Below are positions 45,900-59,632 of a stretch of 64,000 nt of DNA, in pieces. The notes below the pieces were generated by a model. That model did no database searches. It was given only the letters and a program-made list of their open reading frames with translations, and had not been told where the DNA came from. Position 1 is the first letter of the stretch. Every line of letters starts with the position of its first letter. The DNA comes from Jaapia argillacea MUCL 33604 (lineage: Eukaryota > Basidiomycota > Agaricomycetes > Jaapiales > Jaapiaceae): contig KL197716.1 of assembly GCA_000697665.1 (NCBI GenBank), forward strand, positions 728,202 through 792,201, written 5' to 3'. Both the position numbers and the translations under genes were made by a program.

Positions 45900-48072
45900 A
45901 TGGTTTCTCTCGTTACCGCCCTTGGGAGTGGGCTCGTGTTGTATTTCTCATGGAAGTTGTTTTCGAAGACGCATCGGAATACAGGTAGTCTGCCTCTGCC
46001 TCCGGGACCCAAACCTCTCCCGTTGATAGGCAATCTGCTGGACATACCTACGGACTTCCTTTGGTTGGCCTACGACAGGTGGACGAAGCAATACGGTACT
46101 GTCTTGTATCGCTCCGCCTGTCTGAGTTTCGTATTGATATCTTCCGTATTAACTAGGTGATATCGTTTCAATCAACTTGTTTGGCCAAACCATCATCATC
46201 TTGGGTTCTTTGGAAGCTACGCAGGACCTCTTGGAAAAGCGATCCTCGATATATGTCGACCGAGTCCGATTGCCGATGCTTATGGAACTGTGGGTGAACG
46301 GATTCATCTGATGATGCTCGCATAGCTGATCTTTTGCGTAAATGATTATCAGGATGGAGTTTGAATGGTTATTTCCATTAATGCGATACTCTAACAAGTG
46401 GCGGAAACACCGAAGGGCTTTTCATCAATACTTCAATCAAAATGTCATCTATAAGTACCAGCCAACTCAACTTGGGGGGGCCCGATCGCTCGTCCGGGGA
46501 ATTTTGGATGATGTGCGAGATTTTCACGCTGTTATCCGGCAGTGAGTCCCCTATACTTACAATGGACCGCGCGGATTGGGTTGCTCACCAACGTCAATAG
46601 CACTTTCGTGTCCATGAGCATGGATATGGCGTACGGTATCAAGATTGACGCAAAGAAAGATAATTATGAGGAGATGGCGGAGCTTCTCATCGATGCTATA
46701 CAACGGACTGCAGTCCCAGGGGCTTTCTTGGTCGATCTACTCCCCTTCTGTAAGTTTTTCGTTGCAGCTGCCGCACCACACACTGTTGAACCCACCCTTC
46801 CCTGATCTCAAGTGAAGTACGTCCCTGCGTGGCTCCCTGGTGCTGGATTCAAGACGAAGGCGGAGGAGTGGAGGTTATTGGGAGCCGACTTCGTCAACAA
46901 GCCCTTCAATGCTGTGAAAGAAGCCCTGGTGCAACTTAATCTGTCATCCCGTTAACTTGTCGTTCATTCTTGATCTGTAGCGTCTGGGAGAGCAAGTCCG
47001 CCCCTCAATGGTGTCGTCTCTTCTGCAGAAATTACCAGAAGATCACGATGCTGAGGATGAAGAAACCATCAAGAATGTTGCGAGCACCACATTTGCCGGT
47101 TTGTCCTGTTAATTAGCTTCGTTGTAACATGTCGCTCAAGGACTTCGTAACAGCCGGAGCAGACACTGTGCGAGATGAACCCCCGATAATCATCGATGGT
47201 GCAGTTTACCTCATTCATTATAGACCTTCTCCGCCTTGGAAGTGTTTTTCCTCGCCATGGTCCTTTACCCAGATGTTCAGAAGCAAGCACAAGCAGAGCT
47301 GGACCGAGTTGTAGGCTCATCTCGCCTTCCCGACTTTGATGATCAAAGCAACCTGCCGTACATAAACACTATTGTGAAAGAGACGATGAGGTGGCAGCCC
47401 GCCACCCCTCTCGGTGCGTCCCTGGGCATTTTTCTCTCGTGGCGAATACTGAGACCAGTTTGAATACAGCGGCCGTCCACAGTCCTATCGTGGACGATGT
47501 ATATAAGGGCTACTTCATCCCTAAAGGAGCCATCGTCTTTGGAAATAGCTGGTAGAATTACTCCTTTCTGGGCCATCTTCGACTCTGATACCCTTCCATA
47601 GGTCTATACTCCAAGATCCGGTTGCGTATCAGAACCCAAAAGAATACAAGCCTGAGCGATTTCTGAGGGATGGCCAGCTCGATCCCACAGTTCAAGATCC
47701 TGCTTTAACTGCCTTCGGATTTGGTAGACGGTGAGCAGTCAAGGTACACCAGTTAAATATGACTTACAATTCACTCCGATGGCGTAGCATGTGCCCCGGC
47801 AGACATTTCAGCAACAGTACCCTCTTCATCTTCGTTTCCTCGGTCCTCGCTGTGTTCGACATCACCCCTCCTCTTGATGAACAGGGAAAGCCTATCCAGC
47901 TCTCACCTGATATGACTTCTGGAATCGTTTCGTGAGTTACCGCTTTATCCTCGATTGCTGACATGGACTAATGACCATCGGTGTTTGAAGACATCCTGTC
48001 CACTTCAAATGCACTATCAAACCGAGGTCTGAGGAGGCGGCGGTTTTGATTAGAGAGTCACTAGCAGAGTGA
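45900..48072 (+). CDS. Cytochrome P450 monooxygenase 4
   Basis: Starts MVSLVTALGSGLVLYFSWKL, hinge [20 protein letters not shown]. Same exon pattern and motifs as copy 3: [84 protein letters not shown] / [15 protein letters not shown]. Differences from copy 3 concentrate in exon 1 (KTHRNTG) and in the F-G region (DDVRDFHAVIRQ), where substrate-recognition sites lie; other exons are nearly identical. It appears intact. It lies directly upstream of the intact C2H2 gene. Confidence 0.9.
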
Positions 48073-48515
48073 TGGCATGGAATACTCTTGTCGGGCTTTG
48101 GGCGGCCATCGATGTTTTGTATGATAGGCTTTTAACTTATAACGAAGGGTCACACATTGCGGATGGCTTTGCTTGTAGTTTTCGTGACCAGGAGACTTCA
48201 CCACCTTTCCTGCCTCCTCGATGCATATCTACCATCTGGGGGTTTATATCGTCGGGTTGAGCCTTCCTGTCTGGGCTCGATCTCAACATAGACAAAGAAT
48301 GTTGGCTGCCTGGTTGCTCGGAGAAGACGGACAAGCGGTGCCCACATGTTGTCCATAATAGGAAGGATCGTAAAATTCGGATGAGTTTGGTTGCGCTTTT
48401 TCGGCAGTGACACAACCATCAACAATTCACGGAACGCTGCTTTCACTACGGACAGACCTGTCGAGCTCAATCGCTTCTCACAATTTACTCTTTTGTCGCC
48501 GCTCGAATTCATGCC

Positions 48516-50489
48516 ATGTCAACAGGTTACACCTTTCCGTCTGGACTCAGTCTACAAGCTGCCCTAGACCTCTCCAAGTTGGAAACCCTTGATCAAACAG
48601 AAGAGTGGGGAGAAGAGGAGGAGGAAGGCGAGTCTGGCTATGCAGAGGAAGAAGAGGGTGATATCGATGCGGACGCTGAAGCCGAAGCCATTGCACGTCG
48701 TCTCAATGAACAGCTCTGGGCGGATATTGCCAAAGCCCAAGCTGATCGCGCTGCCGCGGAGTCTGCATCTCACCCGGCACCTAGTGTGGTGGTAGAAGCT
48801 GCGTCGTTGGCTCCGGGTAGCGGAAAGACGACCCAGAGCAAAATCGAGGCTGCGATTGTGACCATGAAAACCATTCTGGAATATGCCTCTCGCGACGCAC
48901 TTGTACGTGCGACTCTGTCCAGTACCTTCGTCCCGAAGGCTCATGGCGCCAGTGTATTTGATGTCCTCAATGGGTCGGTTGCTTCTGGCGCTGTCGCCAA
49001 AGGAGTTGCGAAGCCTCTCAGCGACTTGCTTGTGGTACTCGCCCGTTCGGAGGCACTATTCTCATCCCTTCGAAACTCTGACGCTCCCGCTCAACACCTC
49101 GACAAAGGCAAGCGAAAGCGTGAAGAAGTTGGAGGTCACGATGATGTGGACGAGCGTATCCCCAAGCGTCCAATGTTTACACATCACTATGACCAATTCC
49201 AATCCCAAGTTCAAGATGCCGTGCGTATCATCACAAATGCCCTCACCACAAATCCGAATCCCCAAGATCGACCTCTTGAGCCATCCCTTATCGCTTCAAT
49301 ACAACTTCAACTACACCAAGTTTTCCTGTTTGCCGTGACCTCTTCGGCAGGTGGGAGCGGACACGAGGTGAACGTCCTGCAGGAGATTAGTGGGCTGATT
49401 CAAGTACTCGGAGTCTTGAGCGGAATTCAGATTGGTCAAGCTGGAACGGGTGGCCCCTCAAATATCACCTCACCAGCTCAAACGTACGCCGTTTTGGCAT
49501 CCTCACAACCCCAGACGACGGACATTGGAACAGCCGTATATCCATGTCTGGTCCCTTCATGCGGCAAGACGTTCTCACGTCTCTACTCCCTCCGATCCCA
49601 TCAGCGACTTCACACCCAACTCCCCAACTCTACCCTCACTCTACCCCCTAACATCCCCCTCGGCGTGAGACCGTTTAAATGTCCACATTGCACCGCCTCC
49701 TTCGCTCGTAACCACGACTTGAAGCGACACGTCAAACTACACGGCACCAAAGCCTGGAAGTGCGCTGGCTGCGACAAAGTCTTCAGCAGGAGGGACGCGA
49801 TCAAGCGTCACAAGAACACCGCGAGTACCAAGGGACCGGACCACGCTGCTTGCGTTGATTCTGAAGTTGAGGAGGTGGAAGTTAGTGGGGATGATGAAGG
49901 ACGGAGAGCCAGAATGTGGGGTGGTCCAAGAGGAGACGGTCATCCAGGAGCACATGGTTTTGGTGACGGAGGGTTGTTGGGAGAGGAAGGGGAGATAAGC
50001 CCGGATGTTATCAAGCAGCTTCGGGCAGCTGTGATATCCCTACATCCATATTTGCAGGCCCATGTCACAAGCGCACTGGGTATGCCCGCTGCTTCCGGAC
50101 CGTCAACCATCGCCGCCACGACGGACAACGGCAACGATTTCACTGGACAAGCAACCCTGGCGAGCGTTATCGCTAAGGCTCAGACGCAGGCCTTACCAAC
50201 CCAAGCCAATTCTTCTACGACGGAGGACATGTTGTTATCTCAATCGGGTCATCGCTCGGAGGAGGCTCCCGCCAACCAATCGCCCCAAGATGCTGACTCG
50301 CAAGGGTCGTCGTCACTTACTCTGTACGGTCTTTCCGACGAGCAAACAAAACTTCTTGAAGAGGCCATCGCAAGTGCGGCCGCTGCTGCTCAGGCCCAAG
50401 CGGAAGCAGAGGCTTTGGCGGAAGAGGAGGAGGATTATGACGACGAGGACGAAGATGCGGAAGGCGAAGAGATAGATAAGGGAGGCTAG
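48516..50489 (+). CDS. C2H2 zinc-finger transcription factor
   Basis: One long exon encodes 657 residues from the ATG at 48516. The N-terminus is YTFPSGLSLQAALDLSKLET followed by a strongly acidic block (about residues 30-55) suitable as an activation region, then a helical region and a basic patch (KGKRKREE). Three C2H2 fingers follow: about 341-365 (YPCLVPSCGKTFSRLYSLRS), 387-409 (FKCPHCTASFARNHDLKRHV) and 414-437 (WKCAGCDKVFSRRDAIKRHK). The tail is Ala/Gln/Glu rich and ends in an acidic run. It is predicted to be nuclear and DNA-binding; targets unknown. A short upstream 5' exon cannot be excluded. Its 5' part was duplicated along with a P450. Confidence 0.88.
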   Translation: MSTGYTFPSGLSLQAALDLSKLETLDQTEEWGEEEEEGESGYAEEEEGDIDADAEAEAIARRLNEQLWADIAKAQADRAAAESASHPAPSVVVEAASLAPGSGKTTQSKIEAAIVTMKTILEYASRDALVRATLSSTFVPKAHGASVFDVLNGSVASGAVAKGVAKPLSDLLVVLARSEALFSSLRNSDAPAQHLDKGKRKREEVGGHDDVDERIPKRPMFTHHYDQFQSQVQDAVRIITNALTTNPNPQDRPLEPSLIASIQLQLHQVFLFAVTSSAGGSGHEVNVLQEISGLIQVLGVLSGIQIGQAGTGGPSNITSPAQTYAVLASSQPQTTDIGTAVYPCLVPSCGKTFSRLYSLRSHQRLHTQLPNSTLTLPPNIPLGVRPFKCPHCTASFARNHDLKRHVKLHGTKAWKCAGCDKVFSRRDAIKRHKNTASTKGPDHAACVDSEVEEVEVSGDDEGRRARMWGGPRGDGHPGAHGFGDGGLLGEEGEISPDVIKQLRAAVISLHPYLQAHVTSALGMPAASGPSTIAATTDNGNDFTGQATLASVIAKAQTQALPTQANSSTTEDMLLSQSGHRSEEAPANQSPQDADSQGSSSLTLYGLSDEQTKLLEEAIASAAAAAQAQAEAEALAEEEEDYDDEDEDAEGEEIDKGG

Positions 50490-50846
50490 AGATTGACCCT
50501 ACGACTGTTATCCTGTGTTTGGGGTGTGTTTGTATTCTTCATGCAGGCGCTAGCGTCTGACCCGTTCCTAGTGACCTCAGTATCCTGCCCTTGGAGGAGC
50601 GTCCGAAACTTGAGTTCGGCATCGCGATGATTGACCTGTGGTCCTGGCCGGGGGTTCAGTGACGAGTGGGCTTGCCGTTGAGCGTCTAAGGAGGCCGTGG
50701 CTAATTTGGAGGATGCACAAAAATCTGTGACAAGCCATGGTCTGTCTAGTAGCGTCATGTCGTCTGGTCTTGACGAGACACCTCAGCTCCACTAATACAA
50801 TAGTCAATTAGCGAAATGAGATACGCCTCCCATCCACCATCAACTC
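50490..50846. other. Convergent 3' region
   Basis: This lies between the zinc-finger gene (+) and RIX7 (-). No feature is seen. Confidence 0.5.
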
Positions 50847-54502
<3,656 letters not shown>

Positions 54503-54852
54503 GGATCGGTTCAGCGAGTTCTGACCCTGTCTGATCGGTCATCGTAAGCAACATCCTCAGGATACATCGACGGGACGCACGGATATTGACGGTTCCATCC
54601 TCACTGTACGGGGAAAGCGAGGGTTAGGTTTGCGGTGAAGTGTATTTTTTGAGTTTGCACAGCTTTGGGAACATCTGTGCAAATACGTTGTGGCTGAACA
54701 TTACTCAGGTGTATTACGGTAACGCGCCATACAGACCACCACCTGAATGACGGAGAACAATACATGGATCTGAATGGGTGCTTACTCCGGTCAGTACAAT
54801 AATTACACATGATCTGTGGAAGGATTATCATTTCGGTGGCTCGCTTGTAAAA
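54503..54852. other. Spacer between RIX7 and BTB copy C
   Basis: Contains the presumed RIX7 upstream region. From about 54735 it also contains the left end of the second BTB duplication unit (cctgaatgacggagaacaata, repeated at about 57257). Confidence 0.5.
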
Positions 54853-56578
54853 CTAAGTACTTGTCCGCTCCGGGGAGGTGCCTAGGGACCATGCATTACT
54901 TGGCTCCAGCTTTCTTCTTTGCTCCTCCCGCAACTTTTTCTTCATCGCCTTGCTGAGGGAAGAACGCGCGTATTCCGATCCGTCCTCGACGGCAGGAGGT
55001 ATCCTATTAAGCTCTGCAACCTGCGGAGGCACTGAAGGGGATCGGGGAGGTATCTCGGGGACCGCAGGGCAGGGTACTAGGGCCATTGGCGGTTCCACAC
55101 AAGCAGGAGGACGGGGAGAGAGGGGGGGAAATTCTGGCCAAGGAGCCAGTGGTAACGTTACAGAGTCAACCCCCCAGCCACCGGCGGGCGCAGGAGGTGA
55201 CGCTGGAGCAACAGGAGAGGGGAAATGCTCCTCGTGGGAAACACCGGGTGCTTTATCTTCTTCAAGATCCCGTTCTTGTGGAATAACGTCGTCGCCTGAG
55301 ACAGCAGGTGCATTCCAGAGGACCCGGTCAACCATCTCTCCAACTTCACTCCTTGAACATACCCAAAGGGTGTCACGTAGGTCGTGTCGAGCCTTTGAAA
55401 TCTTCACAACCTCTTCCAACCCTAATCGCTTCGCCTCCTCCAGCGTGATCGGCTCTGGCCTCTCACAGACAGCGATATATGCATCTCTAAGCCAATCCGA
55501 TATGTCGTATTGGCGGCCAAGCACAATCTTGTCAATGGGTGAGCAGAGAGGGAAGATTTCTCGGATGGCTAGCGATCGAATTGATTCGTATCCCCACTGA
55601 GTCGCGAGGTGGAGGATGGAGGACCACTCCTCGAAGGCGGAGGCATCATGCTTGTCGAAGCGCCTGCCCAAGATCCGATACTGGGTCAAGAAAACTAAAG
55701 CAAGTGATATGACAAGGTAACTTACGATGGGTAGATCACTCCAAGGAAACGTTCGAAATCGACGGCCTTGACACCGTCTAAAGTCACAATATGAAAACCG
55801 TTCGTACCCTGCTTTGGCTGCGAAAGAGCGTTCTCGAACAGCGCCGAGTCCCGAATCAGGAAGGATAAGTGAACTTTGAAGAGTGTATCCTCGACCTAGG
55901 ACATTATTGAAGACATCTTGGCGAGACAACAAGGGAGAGATCATACCAAGATGCTCAAACTACCATCAGAGAAGAAGTACTTCTCATGCTTCGTGAAACC
56001 CAGGTCTTCAATTGTAGTTTCGAGCGCTGGTGGTGGAGGAAGAGCACCAGTCCCAATCTGCTCTTTATGGAAGGGCGGTCGGCTCAGATCATCCGAAAGG
56101 GGATAATCCCAGCTTCGCCGAAGATCAGAGCTGTCGGGACTGGAAGGATGCGAAGAGGCAGGAATGCTGCTGATTGGGGCAGATGACTGCACAGTGGATT
56201 CCCCCGTCGAATTGTTGGCGATATTCCGAGCAGCTTCTTGTGGAGCGTCCCCGAGGATCGGGATTATAAATGGAAGGGAAACACTTGGACTGATACAGTA
56301 ACGTTTGGGAGAGTGTCAAAAAGCGACTTCAAAAGCAGATCGACGACGATCGCAACTCACGCATTTGGCCTGTGATGGTAGACAGGGACATAGGACGCAT
56401 CACGAGGTGCAGGCGGAGCATTCCCGTCATACCGCCCATGTTCGCGACCATCACTCATGGGCGCATTCGACCCAGTCGAGAGCTCTCTGGCAAGGACAGG
56501 GACAAGTGATTGGGCCAATCTCTGGAGAGCTTCTGGAGTGAGGGGAGACCCTGGGAAACTGGCACCGTTGGCATCCAT
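54853..56578 (-). CDS. BTB/POZ-domain protein, copy C
   Basis: Four exons (56578-56361, 56289-55947, 55895-55726, 55663-54853) give 513 residues. The N-terminus MDANGASFPGSPLTPEALQR and then LAQSLVPVLARELSTGSN parallels copies A/B (SSESLHRLAQLLVPAIAREL). The BTB domain reads FTKHEKYFFSDGSLSIL / VEDTLFKVHLSFLIRDSALF, then VKAVDFERFLGVIYPS / RFDKHDASAFEEWSSILHLA and YESIRSLAIREIFPLCSPID. The long Pro/Glu-rich tail is probably disordered. The function is unknown. The exon 3 / exon 4 join uses an acceptor 17 nt downstream of the first AG to keep frame. Confidence 0.85.
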
Positions 56579-57372
56579 TGAGTGATGGAGTGATGAGAGG
56601 TGGAAGAGGGCGAAAGCTGTTTGGGAGGACGAGAAGTACTGCTTTATGGACGGCGACTGCAGCCTCGTGGGTATCGCATGTAGACAGTTGAACTTTGGCC
56701 CTTCGTGACCCGATGGACAATAAACTGGACAAGAAAAAACTTTGGCCCTGGAGTTACCTTGTCCAAGTTGGTCGAAATAAAAGCGTCGTGTGTGGGATTG
56801 GGCGTAGGCTAGTCACCAGCCTGTCTATGAGAGATCAGTACTAGGATGGTTATCATGTCTGCTCTTGTCTGCCATGTGTGAGTGCATACAACGAACTTTT
56901 GTTGCGTGCAAAACGGTCGGAACATATATACAAACTCACCGCCGGAGTGCAGCGAGGCAACTGCATGGCTTGCATTTATTTCCCAATGTTGCCACCTGAT
57001 ACGTTCTTCCATAGGCACGTCGAAGGGAGTTTCTAGAAGGGTTGGGTAAATGGACTTCGGCGACAGTCTGTGTTCCTTCCTATACAGTTTGGCAAGACAG
57101 TGATTGAATATCCTGGACATTCACTTCTCAGACTAGGACGGCAGGCAGATCATACTCCACAATGATGGAGGATCTTAGACAGCAGTCATAGGACAACTTG
57201 CAAGATGTCATGCAAGTTCGATTTGGAGTGAGGGGTGAATAGGTGCGGGGGAACTACCTGAATGACGGAGAACAATATGTGGATCTGCATATGGGTGCTT
57301 ACTCGTACAACAAATACTACTTGTGGAGGGATTATCACATCTGTGGCTCGCTTGTAAAAAACTAATTGTCGG
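56579..57372. other. Spacer between BTB copies C and D
   Basis: No supported gene. It contains the upstream region of copy C and, from about 57255, the left end of the second duplication unit. Confidence 0.5.
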
Positions 57373-59035
57373 CTAGAAAGCACCGGATAGAGGCCTTCCC
57401 CCAAATCCGACTTTCTTCTTCCCTCCCCTTACCCTCCCCATGCTTGCAATTCTCTCCTGCCTCGCCCGGGCGGAAGTATACAGGTCATTTGCCCCCCGGA
57501 CGGCAGGAGGTATCCTCTCATGCTCTGCGATCGACAGAGGCACCGAAGGGGATCGAGGGGATATATCGGTGAACGAAGAGCAGGGAACCTGGACCATTGG
57601 CGGTGCCACAGAGGCGGGGGAACGGGGGGAGAGGAGGGGAGATTGTTGCAAAGGGGTCCCAGCCGGTGACGGCGGAGCAGAGTCAAAGTCCCAGATGCCG
57701 AGTGCAGGACGTGGCGCTGGAGCAACAGGACAAGGGTAACCCTCCTCGTGCGGTACTTCATCTTCTTCAAGATCCCGTTCTTGTGGCATACCATCATCGC
57801 CTGAGACAGCAGGCACATTCCAAAAGATCCGGTCAACCATCTCTTTGACTTCACTCCTCGATAATACAAACTCAGCACGGCGGTCACGCAGCTCATGTCT
57901 CGCCTTTGAAATCTTCACAACCTCTTCCAACCCTAATCGCATCGCCTCCTCCAAACTGATAGGTTCCCGCCTCTCACAAACGGCAACGTATGCATCTCTA
58001 AGCCAATCCGGTATGTCGTATTTGCGACCAAGCACAATCTTGTCAATTGGAGAGGAGAGAGGGAAGATCTCTCGGATGGCTAGTGATCGAATTGACTCGT
58101 ATCCCCATTTTGCGGCGAGGTGAAGGATGGAGGACCACTCGTCAAAGGTGGAGGCGTCGTTTTTGTCGAAGCGCCTACCAGAGATCCGATACTGGGTCAA
58201 GGAAAAAAGAGGAAGTTATATGACAAGGTAGCTCACGACGGATAGATCACTCCAAGGAAACGTTCGAAATCGATGGCCTTGACACCGTCCAAAGTCACAA
58301 TGTCGAAATCGCCCTTGCATTTCTTTGTCTGCGAAAGAGCGCTCTCGAAGAGCACCGAGTCCCGACTTAGGAAGGACAAGTGGACTTTGAAGAGGGTGTT
58401 CTCGACCTAGGACATCATTGAAGACCTCTCTGCGAACCATGAGTGAGAGGTCATACCGAGATGTCCAAACTACCATCAGAGAAGAAGTACTTCTCATGTT
58501 TCGTCAAACCAAGATCTTCAAGCGTAGGTTCGAGCGAGGGTGGCGGAGGAACTTGAAGAGCCCCAGTACTAGACTGCTCTCCTTTTGATGGCGGTTGGAA
58601 TAGATCGTCCGAAGGAGGGGGGATGCTGCTGATTGGGGCAGATGATTGCAAAGTAGAAAATCTCGTCGGTGTATTGACAGGATTCCGAGCAGCTTCTCGT
58701 AGAGCATTCCCAAGGCTCGGGATTATACCTGGAATCGAAAGGCTCGGACTGATACCGCGACGGTTAACAGACAGTTAAAAGCAACTTTAAGGTAGATCGA
58801 TGACGATCGCGACTTACGCAGTTGGCATCGGGCTGTAGACAGGGACATAGGACGTATTACGAGGTGCAGACGGAGCATCCCCGTCATACCGCCCATGTTC
58901 GCGACCATCATTCATGGGCACATTCGACCCAGTCGAGAGCTCTCTGGCAAGGACAGGGACAAGTAATTGAGCCAATCTCTGGAGAGCTTCTGGAGTGACG
59001 GGAGACCCTGGGAAGGTAGCACCGTCGGCATCCAT
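57373..59035 (-). CDS. BTB/POZ-domain protein, copy D
   Basis: Four exons (59035-58818, 58748-58457, 58406-58237, 58174-57373) give 493 residues. Exons 1 and 3 have the same lengths as in copy C (218 and 170 nt). It starts MDADGATFPGSPVTPEALQR. The BTB part has LTKHEKYFFSDGSLDIS / VENTLFKVHLSFL and RFDKNDASTFDEWSSILHLA. Exon 2 is about 50 nt shorter than in copy C within the disordered Pro/Ser linker. Both C and D look intact. Confidence 0.85.
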
Positions 59036-59632
59036 TGAATGATGGAGTGACGGGAGGTGGGAGAGAGCAAAAGCTGTTTAGGAGGTCGACTTGCACTGCT
59101 TTATGGACGGCGACTACAGCCTCGTGGGTATTGCATGTGGACGACCACTTTTAGCCCTGGAGTTACCTTGTCCAAGTTGGTCGAAGTGAAAGCGTCATGG
59201 GTGTGATTAGGTGCCGTGTAATTAATGTGGCAAACGCAGACTGGCATAGGTCCGGGATGGATAGTAATACCTTTTCTGCCCGGAAAGAGACGACCAGAAG
59301 GCCCCTGACAGTCCTCTGCCATCTTGAACAGCCAGAGAGTTACTGTAGCTGTACACCGTCGCCGTCACGATGTTTTTGGAGGGTCAACATTAATTACTGA
59401 CCAAACGATGCCAAATAACGCGGTTGTGGCTGGTGCAATGACAGCGAGCGATTAGATAACAGCTGGTTTCCCCCGCACCCACCCTCAAAAGTCACCAGCA
59501 ACACCGGTAGTGGCTTATCGATACATTCAATATTTCCTAATTCATACAAAGGTCGAATCACCTCTCCCTCAAACTTCAAATATCATAACCCATACTTAAC
59601 CCCACTTACCCAGATACCCACTCCACCCACAC
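59036..59632. other. Intergenic, upstream of BTB copy D
   Basis: Includes the right end of the duplication unit (to about 59215). The remaining 420 bp before the PPE1 stop shows no gene. Confidence 0.45.

Larger units (their letters stand above)
41735..49015. repeat. Tandem duplication of a ~3.6 kb unit (P450 + 5' part of zinc-finger gene)
   Basis: Unit 1 is about 41735-45422 and unit 2 about 45423-49015. Order in each: P450 3' relic, spacer (shared ttctgatgggtta.. and cagcaggactggaac), P450 gene, spacer, zinc-finger gene 5' part. The junction is sharp: gttgcgaagcc at 45411-45422 matches 49005-49015 in the intact zinc-finger gene, after which unit 1 switches directly into relic sequence. Confidence 0.88.
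54735..59215. repeat. Second tandem BTB duplication (~2 kb units)
   Basis: Unit 1 is about 54735-56815 and unit 2 about 57255-59215. Both begin with cctgaatgacggagaacaata and ggctcgcttgtaaaa, contain a four-exon BTB gene, and end with shared sequence that includes actgctttatggacggcgac and ccctggagttaccttgtccaagttggtcg. They are more diverged than the 29-34 kb pair and separated by about 440 bp of unrelated sequence. Confidence 0.8.
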
